Shown piece after piece: positions 1-11,219 of a DNA stretch of 64,000 nt (the stretch's first letter is position 1; every line of letters starts with the position of its first letter). Origin of the DNA: Linderina pennispora (Eukaryota; Kickxellomycota; Kickxellomycetes; Kickxellales; Kickxellaceae); contig NW_024468249.1 of the NCBI RefSeq assembly GCF_002104995.1, positions 1-64,000 of the forward strand. The letters run 5' to 3'. The notes under the pieces are model-generated. The model searched no databases. It was not told the origin of the DNA and was given only the letters and a program-made list of their open reading frames with translations. Made by a program: the position numbers and the translations under genes.

Positions 1-1619
1 TCACACATTACCCTTCTTTTCAGTGCCTGCCGCAACAGGCGCGTTCGTGGCCTTGCTCTGGGCCGCAAACACCTTGTCGTCAGGACTCGGCGTATCGAAC
101 GCAAACGGCTGCCTCTTTGCTTTCTCCTTTTTGCCTACGAGTGCAGTCAAAAATGTCACATCGCGTCGGTTAGTTTCCATTCTCTCACTATCCGCCACAT
201 TGCCCTTCACATTCCCCTCCATGATAGCACGGATCTCGCGCTGCATCTGGTCCACCACATCCTCGGCCATGGTGCGCTGCCCTGTGGGCCTGATGTCCTG
301 CAGTAGAAAGTCGGCCAGCGACGACGGCGCCGCGTACATCGTCGGCGGGGCTATTGGGAGACTGTCAATGGCCAGAGATGCACGCGTGCGGCCGGCAGCA
401 GCAGCACCGAGCGACTTGTCAGCAGCGGTTCTTGGCGATGTGATTGGCCTCAGTGAAGGCAGTGTGCGTCCAGCAAAGTTTCTTAGCGTCGGCGTCGAAG
501 ATTTGGCCAAAAGTCCCGCCAGACTTGCTTTTGCCAGGCCCAGCCTTTGCCGTTGCTGTAGGTGCCTGCTGGCCCTGCTGCTGCTGGGTCGACTGGGGTT
601 TGAGAGCTGCCAGAGCCTGGCCAACCACACTGCTGCTGGCCAGCGACGCAGCAGGGTTAGGCTTTGGCGGTCCGCCCAGCGAGGACAGGGACCTGAGAGA
701 GATTGGCCTGACACCACTGCCGCTACCGCTCTTTCCTAGCAACGACAAGGACTTCAGCGATACCGGTTTGTTGCTGCTGCTGCTGCTGCTGCTACTACTA
801 CTACTACTTCCTTGGCTCAGTGCTTTCAGACCGCTCAGACCTTGCATGCCAACGCTGCTGCCGCTACTGACGGCCATTGTTTGTCTGGCTGAATCAACCA
901 GCGACGGCAATCTCGACTTGGGCTTCTGGTGACGGTGACACGCGTTTGCCAGAATTCTGTCAATATCCTCACCTACCAGCGCATGTACAGCGAAACAGAA
1001 CATATACCAGGACATGGGTAAAATGATGTTCTGGCTTAGCCCAAAGAAGTTCGCAGCAAAGGTGACGAGATGCGTGCAGAATTGGTGCGATATATACCTT
1101 TCTTATTCAGCTTGTGCTCCTCTACACGAACAAGGGAGTAGGTAAGTGCGTGTTTTTGCAGGAGACCATAGCGCATACACCACCTGCGAAGGCTAGCACA
1201 GGATTAAGACTTACTTTGCAGCCAGGCTACGGACGCGTCGATGTCAAAGTAGTAGTAATACAGCGTTTCCTTGATCTCCTGGTCGCTGATGCCTGTGCTA
1301 CGGCCGATAACGCCCTTGACGGCCTCGACTCCCTCCAGCAGCCGTGCTACAGTCACGAAATGAAATTACTCAGGTGAAGACTGCATTCCTACTCAGCCCG
1401 CTATATCCAGCTGCTGCTCAACTTACCCTCGTCCTCCTCAGAGATATCCTGCAGCTCGTCATATGTGGACTCGCCAAAGTCGTCGTAAAGCTCTACAGCC
1501 GCAGGGTATGCAATGTTAGCCGCCTTGTTGGTTCTGTGAGCTGCCACTCGGTGCTGTCTGTGCCCACGTCACATACCGTCGTCAAGGTCAAGGTTTCTGA
1601 CCGCTCTATGTCTCGACAT
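1..1619 (-). CDS. HBS1: Hbs1-type ribosome-rescue GTPase, N-terminal part (runs off the left edge)
   Basis: Hbs1 is an eEF1A-like GTPase that works with Dom34/Pelota to split stalled ribosomes in no-go decay. Exon 1 (1619-1577) starts MSRHRAVRNLDLDD, the hallmark Hbs1 start. Splicing to 1492-1427, 1346-1215, a 24-nt micro-exon at 1121-1098 and an exon from 972 keeps one frame; all junctions are GT-AG. Exon 3 encodes the Hbs1 N-terminal helical domain, including GRSTGISDQEIKETLYYYFD. A Ser-rich linker follows, then FDTPSPDDKV, which precedes the GTPase domain in the family. The GTPase domain itself lies outside the window. The in-frame TGA at 3-1 falls in a likely intron whose donor GTAATG starts at 11. 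One frame change near 520-545 in the linker is probably a single-base error. Divergently transcribed from ARP9. Confidence 0.88.
771..808. repeat. Trinucleotide microsatellite (TGC/TAC) coding for poly-Ser
   Basis: An uninterrupted run of GCT/ACT-type triplets inside the HBS1 linker. On the coding (minus) strand it reads as a run of about 12 serines. Expected to vary in length between strains. Confidence 0.85.
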
Positions 1620-1878
1620 TATCTATTCTGCTCGCAATCACGAACTAGCTAGAAAAATTCAAAAAGAAAAGTAGTGGGAAGCAGCGGACAAGCCGAGCAA
1701 AGCAGTGCAAGAGAGGTTTTTTGCAACTTGTCTAGATCCGGAAGCACGTGAGCGCAACCATAGAAATCGAGCGCCGACAATCGCGGCCAAGTAGCTTTAC
1801 CAAAAGCGGCAGTATTGTCGGCATTGCCTGCCTGAACATTTTATCGCCAATCTCCAGCAACCATTAATCCACTAAACC
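1620..1878. promoter_or_regulatory. Shared divergent promoter of HBS1 and ARP9
   Basis: The 259 bp between the HBS1 ATG (minus strand) and the ARP9 ATG (plus strand) must hold both promoters. I see no clear TATA box, which fits housekeeping genes. Confidence 0.5.
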
Positions 1879-3291
1879 ATGGGTGTTTCGTTTCGGGAGG
1901 AAAGCTTTGTGGTTATTGAGCTGGGCAGCCACACGACGCGTGCGCTGATGAACACCAGCGACGTGAACTTTTCCGAGCGCAAGGTCATTCGCACACGCTG
2001 CGGTCAGCTGAAGCCGGTTGAAGAAAACGAACATGAAGGCAGCGAGGCTGGTAGCAAGATGCAGGTGGATGAGGACACCATCACCACCGCCGCCACCACA
2101 ACCACCAATTAACAATATCAACAATGGAACAGTCGAAGCAAATGCTAATGGACCACCGACGACTGCAGGCAACAGCAGCAGTCGACGATGGTGAGCCGGT
2201 TATCAATGGTGAGCCGGCAGAAAAGGATGACGGCAGCGGCGACGTGATCAAGGATACCGAAGATAACAGCTATGTGTTTGGCAGCGCACTCGAGGCGGCT
2301 GACCCATCGACGATTGAAAGGGCAGTCGATTTCATTGATGGAGAGGTGGTGGACTGGGACATGCTGTCAGCGTTTCTGCGGTATGTTGTGACCAAAGAGT
2401 TTAGCATCAAGATCTCTGACAACGGAAGCCCTGTGCTATTCAGTGTGCCGCCGCTGTGGCCCAAGACCGACTTGGAGAACCTGGCGCAGATTGCGTTTGA
2501 GCACCTGAATGCGCCCGCCATCCTAGTGACCGAGCAGCCGTTGATGGCGGTCTACGGCAATGGCGCCATGACGGGCCTTGTCATTGACATTGGGCACGCG
2601 ACCACAACGGTGACACCGATAATCGATTCGTGCGTACTGACCAGCAGCGTGCAGATTAGCAGCATTGGCGGGCAGGCTGTGACGCAGAATCTCTTGCAGC
2701 AGCTGCAGAGCGATGCAGGTGTCGTGCGCCAGTTTGAGGGCAGCACAGTTCCCGAGGAATTTGCTTGTCCGAGTCAAAGAGTCTGGCCTATGCAAGCTTG
2801 GTGCACCAGGCAATGCTCTCGAGACCGTCGAGTTCAAGGACGGCGACAAGACGTATACGCTGCCGACCCGCATTCTGCACAGCGCACCGCAAGTCCTACT
2901 GACACCGAGCTCCGAGGGCTCAACACCTCTGACGACCATGATCAGGCAGGCAGTGCTGGGCAGCGAGATCGACAAGCGCCCGCTGCTGTGGGACAGCATC
3001 CACCTCGTCGGCGGGTCATCGCGGTTCCCGGGTCTGCAGGAGCACCTGGAGCGCGAGCTCGAGGCGACGGTGCTGCCGGCCAGCAATATCTTTGCCAACT
3101 CGCAGACTCGCGAGATCAAGTTTGTGCCGATTCCTGATTACTTCAATGGCTGGCGCAACATGGGATACCGAGCCAGCCTGCTGGGCGCCAGCATCACCGC
3201 CAAAATCGCCCTCAACGACAGCAAGCACAACATCACACGGACCGAATACAACGAAAACGGGCCGTCTATCGTACACACGAAATCATACTAG
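1879..3291 (+). CDS. ARP9: Actin-related protein, Arp9-like (SWI/SNF and RSC remodeller subunit)
   Basis: Arp9 is a nuclear actin-fold protein that, with a partner Arp, binds the HSA helix of the SWI/SNF and RSC ATPases. The N-terminus has an actin-like phosphate loop region (VVIELGSHTTRALM). The middle has the second nucleotide loop (LVIDIGHATTTVTPIID) followed by SIGGQAVTQNLLQQL. The C-terminal half has LWDSIHLVGGSSRFPG and ends YNENGPSIVHTKSY, matching the Arp9 pattern of ITREKYN..GP near the stop. About 470 codons, normal for Arp9. The frame is broken near 2110 and 2160 (inside an Asn/Thr-rich linker) and twice near 2765-2810; conserved sequence continues on both sides, so these look like single-base errors. 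The stop lies 7 bp from the GID4 stop (convergent). Arp7/Arp42 is a less likely alternative. Confidence 0.75.
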
Positions 3292-3298
3292 GTCCTTT

Positions 3299-4521
3299 TT
3301 ATGCAATCTCAAAGTGCGGGAATGAAGACTGCTTTACATGGTCCAGCCGTAGGCACTGGTAGTGGTCAGAGTCTTTGTGGTAGTAGTAGCCGATGATGGA
3401 GGCTGCTGCACGGTCATAGCACACGTAGTAGAAGCCGTCGTAGCTGGCGCCGCTGATGCGGCTCAGCTTGTAGTTGGGAACCACGAACCGCTCCTTCCAC
3501 CGCATGAATATAAATTTGTCCGACAGATTCATGGTGTACGCAAAGTCGCCCAGGTCAAATGTGTTGCGGTAAGGCTTAAATGCCGCGAAAGAAGCTCTAC
3601 AAAGTGAGTTTTTGGCAGCAGGTGTGCTGCTGTATTTTAGTGCCTTGGGGCTATCCGAGAACAATGCCCGCAATGCATGGCGTGCATAGTTGTCAATTGA
3701 CCTCGAGCCTGGTCGCGATTGCTTCGGTGAGCAGACACTACCAGCAAGCCAACTCAGCAACATTGTCTCCAACTTACCCAGTGCGTCCGGTCGGTATCTA
3801 CGGTTGCGTCCCACTGCTTGGTCAGGAAGCTGTGGTTGCCGGTACCCACAATCTGCACGTCAAAGAATGTCGTCAGCTTGGGCAGCTCCGTGGTCAGACC
3901 GCGGATAGTAAAGTGGCCACACATCTCTGGTACACCCATGTCAACGTATTTGAATGTCACCGCCACGGCATAGCTCCGAACGCCATTTGACTGCATGCCC
4001 GAGAACGTCGACCCCGAGTACAGATCATGGCACGCTGTGGGCCATGTGCTCCAGGACTGTGACATTATCAACTGCTCTGGCGTTGGCAGCGGCTCGTTCT
4101 TCAGCGGCGCCAGGTTCTCGTCGTCGTCGCTGACCACCTCCATCGTGTCGTCGTCTGGTGCTGAGTCGTGGATTGCAAGGCCCACGGGGCTTGCAGCCGG
4201 CGATATTGGTGGGAACGGATATTGCTTTCTGCCGCCGCCAGCGCCGCCGCTCTCGAGTGTGATTGACGTCACCTCGCTGAAACTGTCGTGATGGCGAAAG
4301 CACACTGTCGGCGAGCCGTCGACTGAGATGGACGAGTTTATAGAGCTGCGGCGCGCAGCAACGGGTTTGCCGGGCTCGTCGCAGTCCTTGGGAAGCGTAG
4401 CTGACCGGGTTATGCTGCTGTGTCGGGCGCGCGGACTGGCAGGGCTGAGCACACCTCCAGAACTGAGACGTCGCCGTCCGCTGCGCATTTCACTCAGGCG
4501 TCTGTGTGTAATAACTGGCAT
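3299..4521 (-). CDS. GID4: GID4/Vid24 substrate receptor of the GID/CTLH E3 ubiquitin ligase
   Basis: Gid4 recognises Pro/N-degrons and brings gluconeogenic enzymes to the GID ubiquitin ligase. The first half is a Ser-rich, probably disordered tail. The beta-barrel domain begins at YSGSTFSGMQSNG and contains FKYVDMGVPEMCGHFTIRGL, FLTKQWDA, FIFMRWKERFVVP and SGASYDGFYYVCYD, all signature Vid24 blocks. An intron (3777-3597, GTAAGT donor, TTGTAG acceptor) separates THW from the second exon. The junction is in frame only if one T in the TTT run at about 3588 is surplus, so one base is probably an error. Expression is often glucose-responsive in other fungi; nothing in this sequence shows that directly. 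Confidence 0.9.
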
Positions 4522-5156
4522 GGCGTGAAGCGTAGAGTGCCAGGTGTGAAGAGCAAAAAAGAAGTGCTGTTTTAAAGTACAGGGTGCTTGCTGTTCTCAC
4601 AAAGGTTAGATGCGAAAAGCGCAGTAGCGTATATAGGCTGCTGGTGGCTTGGGTGAGAAAAGTGGTGGTGGTGCAAGAGGCAGCGAAAACAACAGGTATT
4701 AGAAATAACGTCGAGTGTTGAAGGAAGAAGGGGCAGCGTTCGGCAGTCACCTCGTTTAAAAGACGCCCGAGCAGCGACGCACTGGTGTTTGGGATTCGGG
4801 GAGCAGGCAAATGCGAGCACCGTTCAACCAAGCCGGCCGGCAGCAGGCATAATGTCCCGCGTGACCGCTGCACGTGCCGGGTGCTCCTCTGGCTGGGTGC
4901 TGCCTCTCACACGCCCCGCTTTGCTCACTGCTACTATCACTGCCGCCGCCGCTGCTGGGCATCGGCTTTTTCTGGAGCGCAGAGGCACGCGGCTGCAAAG
5001 CGAGGGCATTTAGGAACTGCATCGCTTGCGAATGTCTGGATGAAGAGGGGAAAAAACGTTTATTGGACAGCAGAACACATAATGTGCTGCTGGTGTTTAT
5101 CACATCACCCCTCATGTATCCGCCCGCCTGCATGTCCCCGGGCCAATTGGGGGATT
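4522..5156. other. Intergenic, GID4 upstream region and HIS5 3' end
   Basis: Open frames exist on both strands here but none resembles a known family, and they overlap each other. One minus-strand frame starting MQFLNALALQ at 5022 has a Ser/Gly-rich tail. It could be a small gene, but nothing supports that beyond being open. The region most likely holds the GID4 promoter and 5' leader. Confidence 0.4.
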
Positions 5157-6338
5157 TCAGGGAATGGCGCTCAGGAGATCCCGCATGGTCGCAATGACGG
5201 TCCTGTTCTCCTCCTCGGTTCCCACCGTAATGCGCAGGCAGCCCGCGCAGCCCAAGTCGCTGCCACGGTACCTGACAACACAGCCGCGGTTCTCGGCCAT
5301 CTCAGCATACACCCCCTTGGCAATCTCGTTGCTCGCCACGCCATTGCTGTCGACAAACCGGCACAGCACAAAGTTGGCATCGTTGCCGCCCAGAATCTGC
5401 CCAAAGTGCGGCAGCTTTCGCAGCTCGGGGATAAGGTACTGGTCACGCTGCTGGCGCAGGCTGCCAACCACGGCCAGCATCTTCTGCACATTCCCGTCCG
5501 ACAACGCCTGCTTGGCCACGTCCAGTGACAGTGTCGACACATTGTACGGTGCCTTGGCATTGTTCAGGTAATACACCATATCAGCACAGCCGATACCGAC
5601 ACCGAGGCGGATACCCGCCAACCCAAAGCTCTTGCTCATGGTCTGCATGACAAAGACGTTGGGATACTCTGCCACCAGCCTTGCATACGAGCTGCCCTTG
5701 GATGGCTCCACAAAGTCAACGTAGGCTTCGTCGATGACCACCAGTCCAGAGAAGGCAGACTCGAGGATCCTGCGAACATCGGCTTCGCGTAGGTACGTGC
5801 CCGTCGGGTTCCCAGGCGAGCACAGCCAGATGATCTTGATGGCCGGGTTGCCGACGGCCGCCTCAATGGTCGCATCGACGTCAAGCTGGAATGAGCCGCC
5901 ATCGGTGGTCAGCGGCACCCTGACAACGCCAACATCGTTGATATTGGCCACCACCTTGTACATGCCATATGTCGGCGGCGTGATCAGCATTGCATCCTTG
6001 CCGGGCTGGCACGTAATGCGCACTAACAGGTCGATGACCTCATCGCTCCCCACGCCCAGAAACACATTCTCAATACCAGGAACGCCCGGGCGTAGCTTCA
6101 GAATGCGCTGCTTGACCTCGCGGCCCAGTGGATCTGGGTACCTGTGCAGGTTCTGTGCGTCGTAGTTCCCCTGTATGCTGTCATCGACAATGGTGGTCTG
6201 GAATGCGGGGCCGTAGCTGTTCTCGTTGGCATCGAGCAGAATCCCTTCGCTGTAGTCATCGCGGGCGCAGCGATACGGCTCGAGCTTGAGGATGTTTGGG
6301 CGCACCAGTTTCTTGATGTCAAAGGAAGTCGACGGCAT
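5157..6338 (-). CDS. HIS5: Histidinol-phosphate aminotransferase
   Basis: This PLP-dependent fold-type I aminotransferase converts imidazole-acetol phosphate plus glutamate to histidinol phosphate in histidine biosynthesis. The single 393-residue frame is intact. The N-terminus ILLDANENSYGP is the family's substrate-binding start, RYPDP follows, and GVGSDEVIDLL binds the cofactor phosphate. CSPGNPTG is the PLP-ring motif, VIDEAYVDF holds the Asp that contacts the pyridine nitrogen, and the Schiff-base lysine is in TMSKSFGLAGIRLG. The C-terminus carries CLRITVGTEEEN, with the carboxylate-binding Arg. No intron and no frame damage, unlike many neighbours. Divergent from CTU2. Confidence 0.97.
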   Translation of the reverse strand: MPSTSFDIKKLVRPNILKLEPYRCARDDYSEGILLDANENSYGPAFQTTIVDDSIQGNYDAQNLHRYPDPLGREVKQRILKLRPGVPGIENVFLGVGSDEVIDLLVRITCQPGKDAMLITPPTYGMYKVVANINDVGVVRVPLTTDGGSFQLDVDATIEAAVGNPAIKIIWLCSPGNPTGTYLREADVRRILESAFSGLVVIDEAYVDFVEPSKGSSYARLVAEYPNVFVMQTMSKSFGLAGIRLGVGIGCADMVYYLNNAKAPYNVSTLSLDVAKQALSDGNVQKMLAVVGSLRQQRDQYLIPELRKLPHFGQILGGNDANFVLCRFVDSNGVASNEIAKGVYAEMAENRGCVVRYRGSDLGCAGCLRITVGTEEENRTVIATMRDLLSAIP

Positions 6339-6600
6339 GGCAAGTAGGCAAAAGATGGAGAGAAGCTAAGATGAAGAGGGGCTATGTGCAGAGAGAGTCT
6401 AGTGAGCAATACCAGGAAGCCGAGTGTGATTCATGGACTGCCAATGTGACTAACCTCGACAGGCTAATTGTCTGATCGCCCGATCAAGGGCCCTTGCGAT
6501 CAGCACCACTCCAGCCTGGATCCGGACCAAAGCGACCCAGGCTCAAGAGTCGGCTTTTTTCTCTCCAGCTTTCTCGACATTTGTTTAGCGTTCACTGCCA
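6339..6600. promoter_or_regulatory. Divergent promoter of HIS5 and CTU2
   Basis: 262 bp between two start codons. I looked for a Gcn4-type TGACTCA element, expected upstream of many fungal histidine genes, and did not find an exact copy. Confidence 0.45.
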
Positions 6601-7932
6601 ATGTGCGATTCGGTAGACCAGAGCGAGCATCCTGCCCCACGGCAGGCACGAAGCCAGCGTGTCCCGGGCATGTGCATCAAGTGCAAGACAGCAAAGCCAA
6701 ACGTGTCGATCCGGCTGAGTCTCTACTGCAAGCCGTGCTTTGTGAAGGCAGAAATATTCAAATTCCGCACAGCGCTAAACAAGTCGCGGCAGAAGGCCAA
6801 CCAGCACGGTACCAAACTGATGGCAGCTGTTTCCGGCGGACCGACCAGCATGGCGATGCTGAAGCTGATTCTTGACTTCCACAACGTCGGGCGCCAGGGT
6901 AAGACTGCCTCTACCGCATTCGCAAGCGTCACAGTCGGGCACGTTGACGAGTCGGCGCTGTTTCCGGGCTGTGAGGATGGAGTGCAGCGTATACTTCAGG
7001 CCGAGGATGTAGAGGTGGTGACAGCCCGGCTCGAGGACGTGTTTGACAGCGAAGAGGGGCTGGAGCTGGTCGAGAAGACAGTGACTCCGGGCGCAGTGCG
7101 CGACAAATTTGTTGCACAGATTGTGCGACAGAACCCAGGTGTGTCACCCAGGGAGCGGCTGAAGCAGCTGTTTAGTGGGCTGAGCACGGCTACAAACCGC
7201 GAGGACATGCTGGACAGTATCAAGACGTTCCTCATTAAAAAGCTGGCCCAGTCCTGCGGATGCAGGACATTACTTCTCGGCGACTCGGGGACGCGCATGG
7301 CCACAAAGGTTGTCACATATACCAGCCGCGGCCGCGGCTACTCATTGCCGTTCGAGGTGCTGGCTGAGTCGCAGTGGGGCGACATTGCTGTGCTCCGCCC
7401 GATGCGTGAGTGGATTGCCAAGGAGGTTGCTTTTTTCAACAGGTGGACAGCGCAGCCATCAGCTGTGGTGCCGACCTTTACCACTGGTGCCCCGGCCAAG
7501 GCGTCCATTGACCGGCTGACCGAGTCGTTTATTGTTGCCCTCGACAGGGATTTTCCATCCACAGTGGCCACTATATGCAGGACAGTGACGAAGCTGCAGC
7601 CGCAAGACGATGCGGCAGATGCTGTCCATTGCCTTGTGTGTGGGATGCCTGCTGAGGCCGGGGCACAGACGTGGCGAAACCGGCTTACGGTGAGTGACGT
7701 GTCCTCGACTGAGTCGGAAGGGCCTGTGGCCGCTGGGGCCAAGCCTGAGCCTGAGCCCGAGACCAAGCTGGCTGCAGGTGGTATTGATATCACACAGCGG
7801 CTCTGCTACTCATGCCAGAATCTTCTCCATGATGCAAAGCCTGGCACGGTCCTCCCAGAGTTCAGCACTCACAGGTACCAGACGTCCGACGCAGCCGATT
7901 TGCGAAAGCAGATTGAGGAGTTTTTGATTTGA
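6601..7932 (+). CDS. NCS2: Cytoplasmic tRNA 2-thiolation protein 2 (Ctu2/Ncs2)
   Basis: Ctu2 pairs with Ctu1 to thiolate U34 in the wobble position of tRNA-Lys, -Glu and -Gln, using sulphur relayed by Urm1. The 443-residue frame is intact. Near the N-terminus is a zinc-type pair CIKC...CKPC. The PP-loop-like segment is AAVSGGPTSMAMLKL; the catalytic Asp of an active PP-loop is replaced, as expected for Ctu2, which is the non-catalytic partner. GCRTLLLGDSGTRMA and the C-terminal LCYSCQNLLHDA zinc pair are also family features. The first Met is at 6601; the conserved part begins at MCIKC (6670), so a shorter start is possible. Confidence 0.92.
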   Translation: MCDSVDQSEHPAPRQARSQRVPGMCIKCKTAKPNVSIRLSLYCKPCFVKAEIFKFRTALNKSRQKANQHGTKLMAAVSGGPTSMAMLKLILDFHNVGRQGKTASTAFASVTVGHVDESALFPGCEDGVQRILQAEDVEVVTARLEDVFDSEEGLELVEKTVTPGAVRDKFVAQIVRQNPGVSPRERLKQLFSGLSTATNREDMLDSIKTFLIKKLAQSCGCRTLLLGDSGTRMATKVVTYTSRGRGYSLPFEVLAESQWGDIAVLRPMREWIAKEVAFFNRWTAQPSAVVPTFTTGAPAKASIDRLTESFIVALDRDFPSTVATICRTVTKLQPQDDAADAVHCLVCGMPAEAGAQTWRNRLTVSDVSSTESEGPVAAGAKPEPEPETKLAAGGIDITQRLCYSCQNLLHDAKPGTVLPEFSTHRYQTSDAADLRKQIEEFLI

Positions 7933-8182
7933 CGTCGGCATCTCTTTTTTGCACAATAGCATCTTTCCCGAGTCAGATATGCGAATGACCAAGTCAGAAA
8001 TATGCATGAAGCTACCTTTGTTGCAAATCCTGTCACCCACATCCCCTAGCTATAAATACGAGGCTACATCCCGACCGCTGTTGTCGCTTGCCACAACTGT
8101 CGGAAACTACAGCTCTGTTCTGCTTCCCTCTACGACACCAACCCGCTACTTTTCCCTCAAGAAACCAAAAAAAAAAAAAGGT

Positions 8183-11068
8183 ATGCCGTCTCCCACTACT
8201 CTGCCGAACCTCTCCAAGTGGAACAGGGTAAACCGCATCGCTTGCAGCGCGGTTGTGTTCATCACCACCAATGTACATCTGCACTTTGACACTGCGTGCC
8301 AAGACACACACATCAGCACTGGCTTTGTCGTCGATGCTAAGCGCGGAATCATCATGACAAACCGCCATGTCATGACCACTGCCCCCAGCACCCACACTGC
8401 CAAGTTCTTCAACGGCGACTGGGTTCAGCTTGCTCCGTGGTACTACGACCCGCTTCATGACTATGCCTTCTTCAAGTATGAACCATCTATGCTGAAAACC
8501 AAGCCCATCGAGATTGAGCTCGCCCCCGAGAAGGCACGACGGAACACCGAGTTCATGGTGGTCGGAAACGACAATGGTGAGAAGCTCTCCTCTGCTGTAG
8601 GATATCTAGACGATGTCATGCGCGGCCCGCCCGAGTACAGCTCGAATGGCCTGGAGCTTGTTGACGTCAACACGGTGTACTATACGTCGCTTACCATGAA
8701 TTCACGTGGCTCATCAGGCGCACCTGTGTTGGATGTCGACGGCAAGGCGCTGGCGATTGTGGGCGGCGGCAGCTCATCCTCCCGGCATATTATGATGCTG
8801 CCATTGCACCAGGCAAAGAAGACACTGGCCATTCTGCAGGATGGTGAGCTCCCGCCCAGAGGCACAATTCAGGCTGTGCTTGTGCGCAAGGAGCCATCTG
8901 AGCTCGAGCGCATCGGGTTTCCGGTAGACGAGGTAATCGCCATGTCTGGCGAGTTCAGGAAAGAAAAAGGATTGCTGCAAATCGAGTCGACTGTGCCACG
9001 TGGCCCGGCATTCCAGAAGCTGATGCAGGGTGATGTTCTGGCGCTTGCCGACGGCAAGCCTGTTTCTGACTTTGACGCTCTGACCGACATTCTTGACTCA
9101 TGTGTCGGTCAGAGCATCACCATTGTCGCATACCGCGACAACCAGCAGTTCGAGGTGTCTGTTAGCGTTCACGACCTATTCCAGCTCAACCCTACGCAGC
9201 TGGTGAAGATTGGCTATGGCCACCCCGATACCTTCTCTACCACCATCCTGCACGAGGTCTCACTCAACACGGCCAGTGTCAAGTGTCTCCCTGTTGAGGG
9301 AATCATGGTTGCGGACGCCAACCGCCTCTTTGCTCACGCTCGGGTCAGCCGCGGTGACATCATAACGCACATCAACCGCAAGCCAACACGCACAATGTCG
9401 GAGCTGCTCGACATTCTGCCCAAGCTGCGTGAGTCTGAATCGATTCTATTCACAACCATCAGCATGGATGCCCCGACAAAGCCGCACACGAGCGTTCTCC
9501 CACATTGGTCCACTGGGTTTCCCATGGACTTGATGACCCGCGACAGGGCTAGCGGATACTGGTCAACCACGCGTATTCTGCCCGAGACCAGCAGTTCTAC
9601 TTCGGAGCAACAGCCTTCGGTGATTCCTGGACGCTTGCCGCAACAGTACGCGCATCTCAACCGAGCCCATTCATCAATCGTCAAGGTTGCGTTCACCAGC
9701 ATTGCACCAGTTAGCCTGCATCATACTCGCCTCCATGGTGGCTACGGTTTTGTTGCATCGAAAGAGCACGGCCTGGTAGTCTGCGACAAAGGTCGCGGTT
9801 CCGACAACAGTGGGCGAGGTCATGATCATAATTGCCGATACCATTTCTATTCCGGCAACGGCCGCCTATATTGACCCAGCCAGCTGCTTTGTTGTGCTAA
9901 AGTACGACGTTTCTCTATTGACTCCTGGCGCGGTTGAGGAGGCCGTGTTCTACAATTTTGATCAGAGATCCAAGCCGGTGCCGGGTGACACTGTTTTCTT
10001 GCTGTCAAAGGTGGACCGCTTCACCACTGCGGTACATGAAACGCGCATTTCAGCCCGCTGCCCGATCTCCATGGACCAGATCGACCCTGAGCGTCGCCAC
10101 ATCTTGAACATTGAGGACATTGTGCCCACAGACGCTACGCCTAACCCAAACAGCATCCTCATGTGCAATACGAGCGGCAGCGTGTGCGGTTTCTGGACAC
10201 GGTATTCCCGCTCCGACTTCGTGTGGCGAGGGGTTCACGACTCTGTTTTTATCCGATGTGAGCACTGTTGCCCCGATCATCAACGCGCTAAAGAAGGGCA
10301 CACACCCGGTTCGAGCAACCTTTAACACGGAATTCAGCCCTATCAGTCTACTGGACGCACGCGCATACGGGCTGAGCACTGCGAGGATCGCTGAGCTGAT
10401 GATGAATAGCGACTCACGGATGGTGTTCGCTGTCGCCAGGAACTGGGACTCGAGTTGAGCCCACCGTCGATCCGAATGGCACCGTCAACGACAGCCTGCT
10501 GCGCGTTGATGATATAGTCCTTAAGCTGGATGGCAAGTACGTGCACAGCATGTCTGAAATTGCCGTGTTTTACGACCAAATGCCCACCAGCCTGCTCATT
10601 CTGCGTGATGGCCAAGAAGTGGCTCTGACCAAGCCGACGCTCAAGATACACCCTGCAGATATGCCTGACAAGGTGGTGTTCTGGTCGGGAATGTGCATCC
10701 GCGAGTTGACCGAGGAGATCCGCAGCCATGGAAATTGGCCCACTTCAGGCGTGTATCTTGGCCGTATTACTGCTGCAGCACCTGCAAACCATATCCACCG
10801 CCCGCAAGTCATCACCTGTGTCAATGGCATTTCCATCGGCAACATCGACGACTTTGTCTTGGTAATCAAGCGTACTGTAGGCAAAGCTGCGGCTGAGCGG
10901 TTTGCCAGAGATATGACTGGACCTCCCCCGCAGCAGTTGGTCAAGATCCAGCTTGTCGATGAGCGCGGGAATGTAAGCAACCAGCATATCACACTCGATG
11001 GCTATCATTACCCAGCAATGATGATCAAAACCGACTCCAATGGCAAGTGGGTCCAGGAAATGCTTTAA
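8183..11068 (+). CDS. NMA111: Nma111-type tandem HtrA/PDZ serine protease
   Basis: Nma111 is the nuclear HtrA-family protease of fungi, with an active protease domain, PDZ domains and a second degenerate protease half. The catalytic His is in IIMTNRHVM, the Asp in DPLHDYAFFKY, and the Ser in SRGSSGAPVL. PDZ segments include RGDIITHINRKPTRT and RVDDIVLKLDGKY. The second half (GYGFVASKEHGLVV, then TVGEVMIII) lacks a triad, as in the family. Three single-base surpluses are inferred: near 9793 (before the VAVPTTVGEV block), in the GGGG near 10231, and near 10440. Removing them gives 960 codons against about 997 in yeast. The ATG at 8183 follows a run of A and directly precedes conserved sequence; the frame is open further upstream without homology. 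An AATAAA overlaps the stop. Confidence 0.88.
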
Positions 11069-11219
11069 TAAATCAAACATATTAATAGCAGCACGTTTGC
11101 ATACACCATGCGGCCATTTGGTCGTTCCGATTCTACCTGAATATAGCTGTGCTAATGTGGATGTTGATATAGACACTTGGATATCTCACGTGGGAATACC
11201 ACTTGCTATCTACATACCA

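Noticed and set aside
4785-5528. A 247-codon plus-strand open frame
   Set aside because: Overlaps the clearly coding HIS5 gene on the minus strand and has no recognisable domain.
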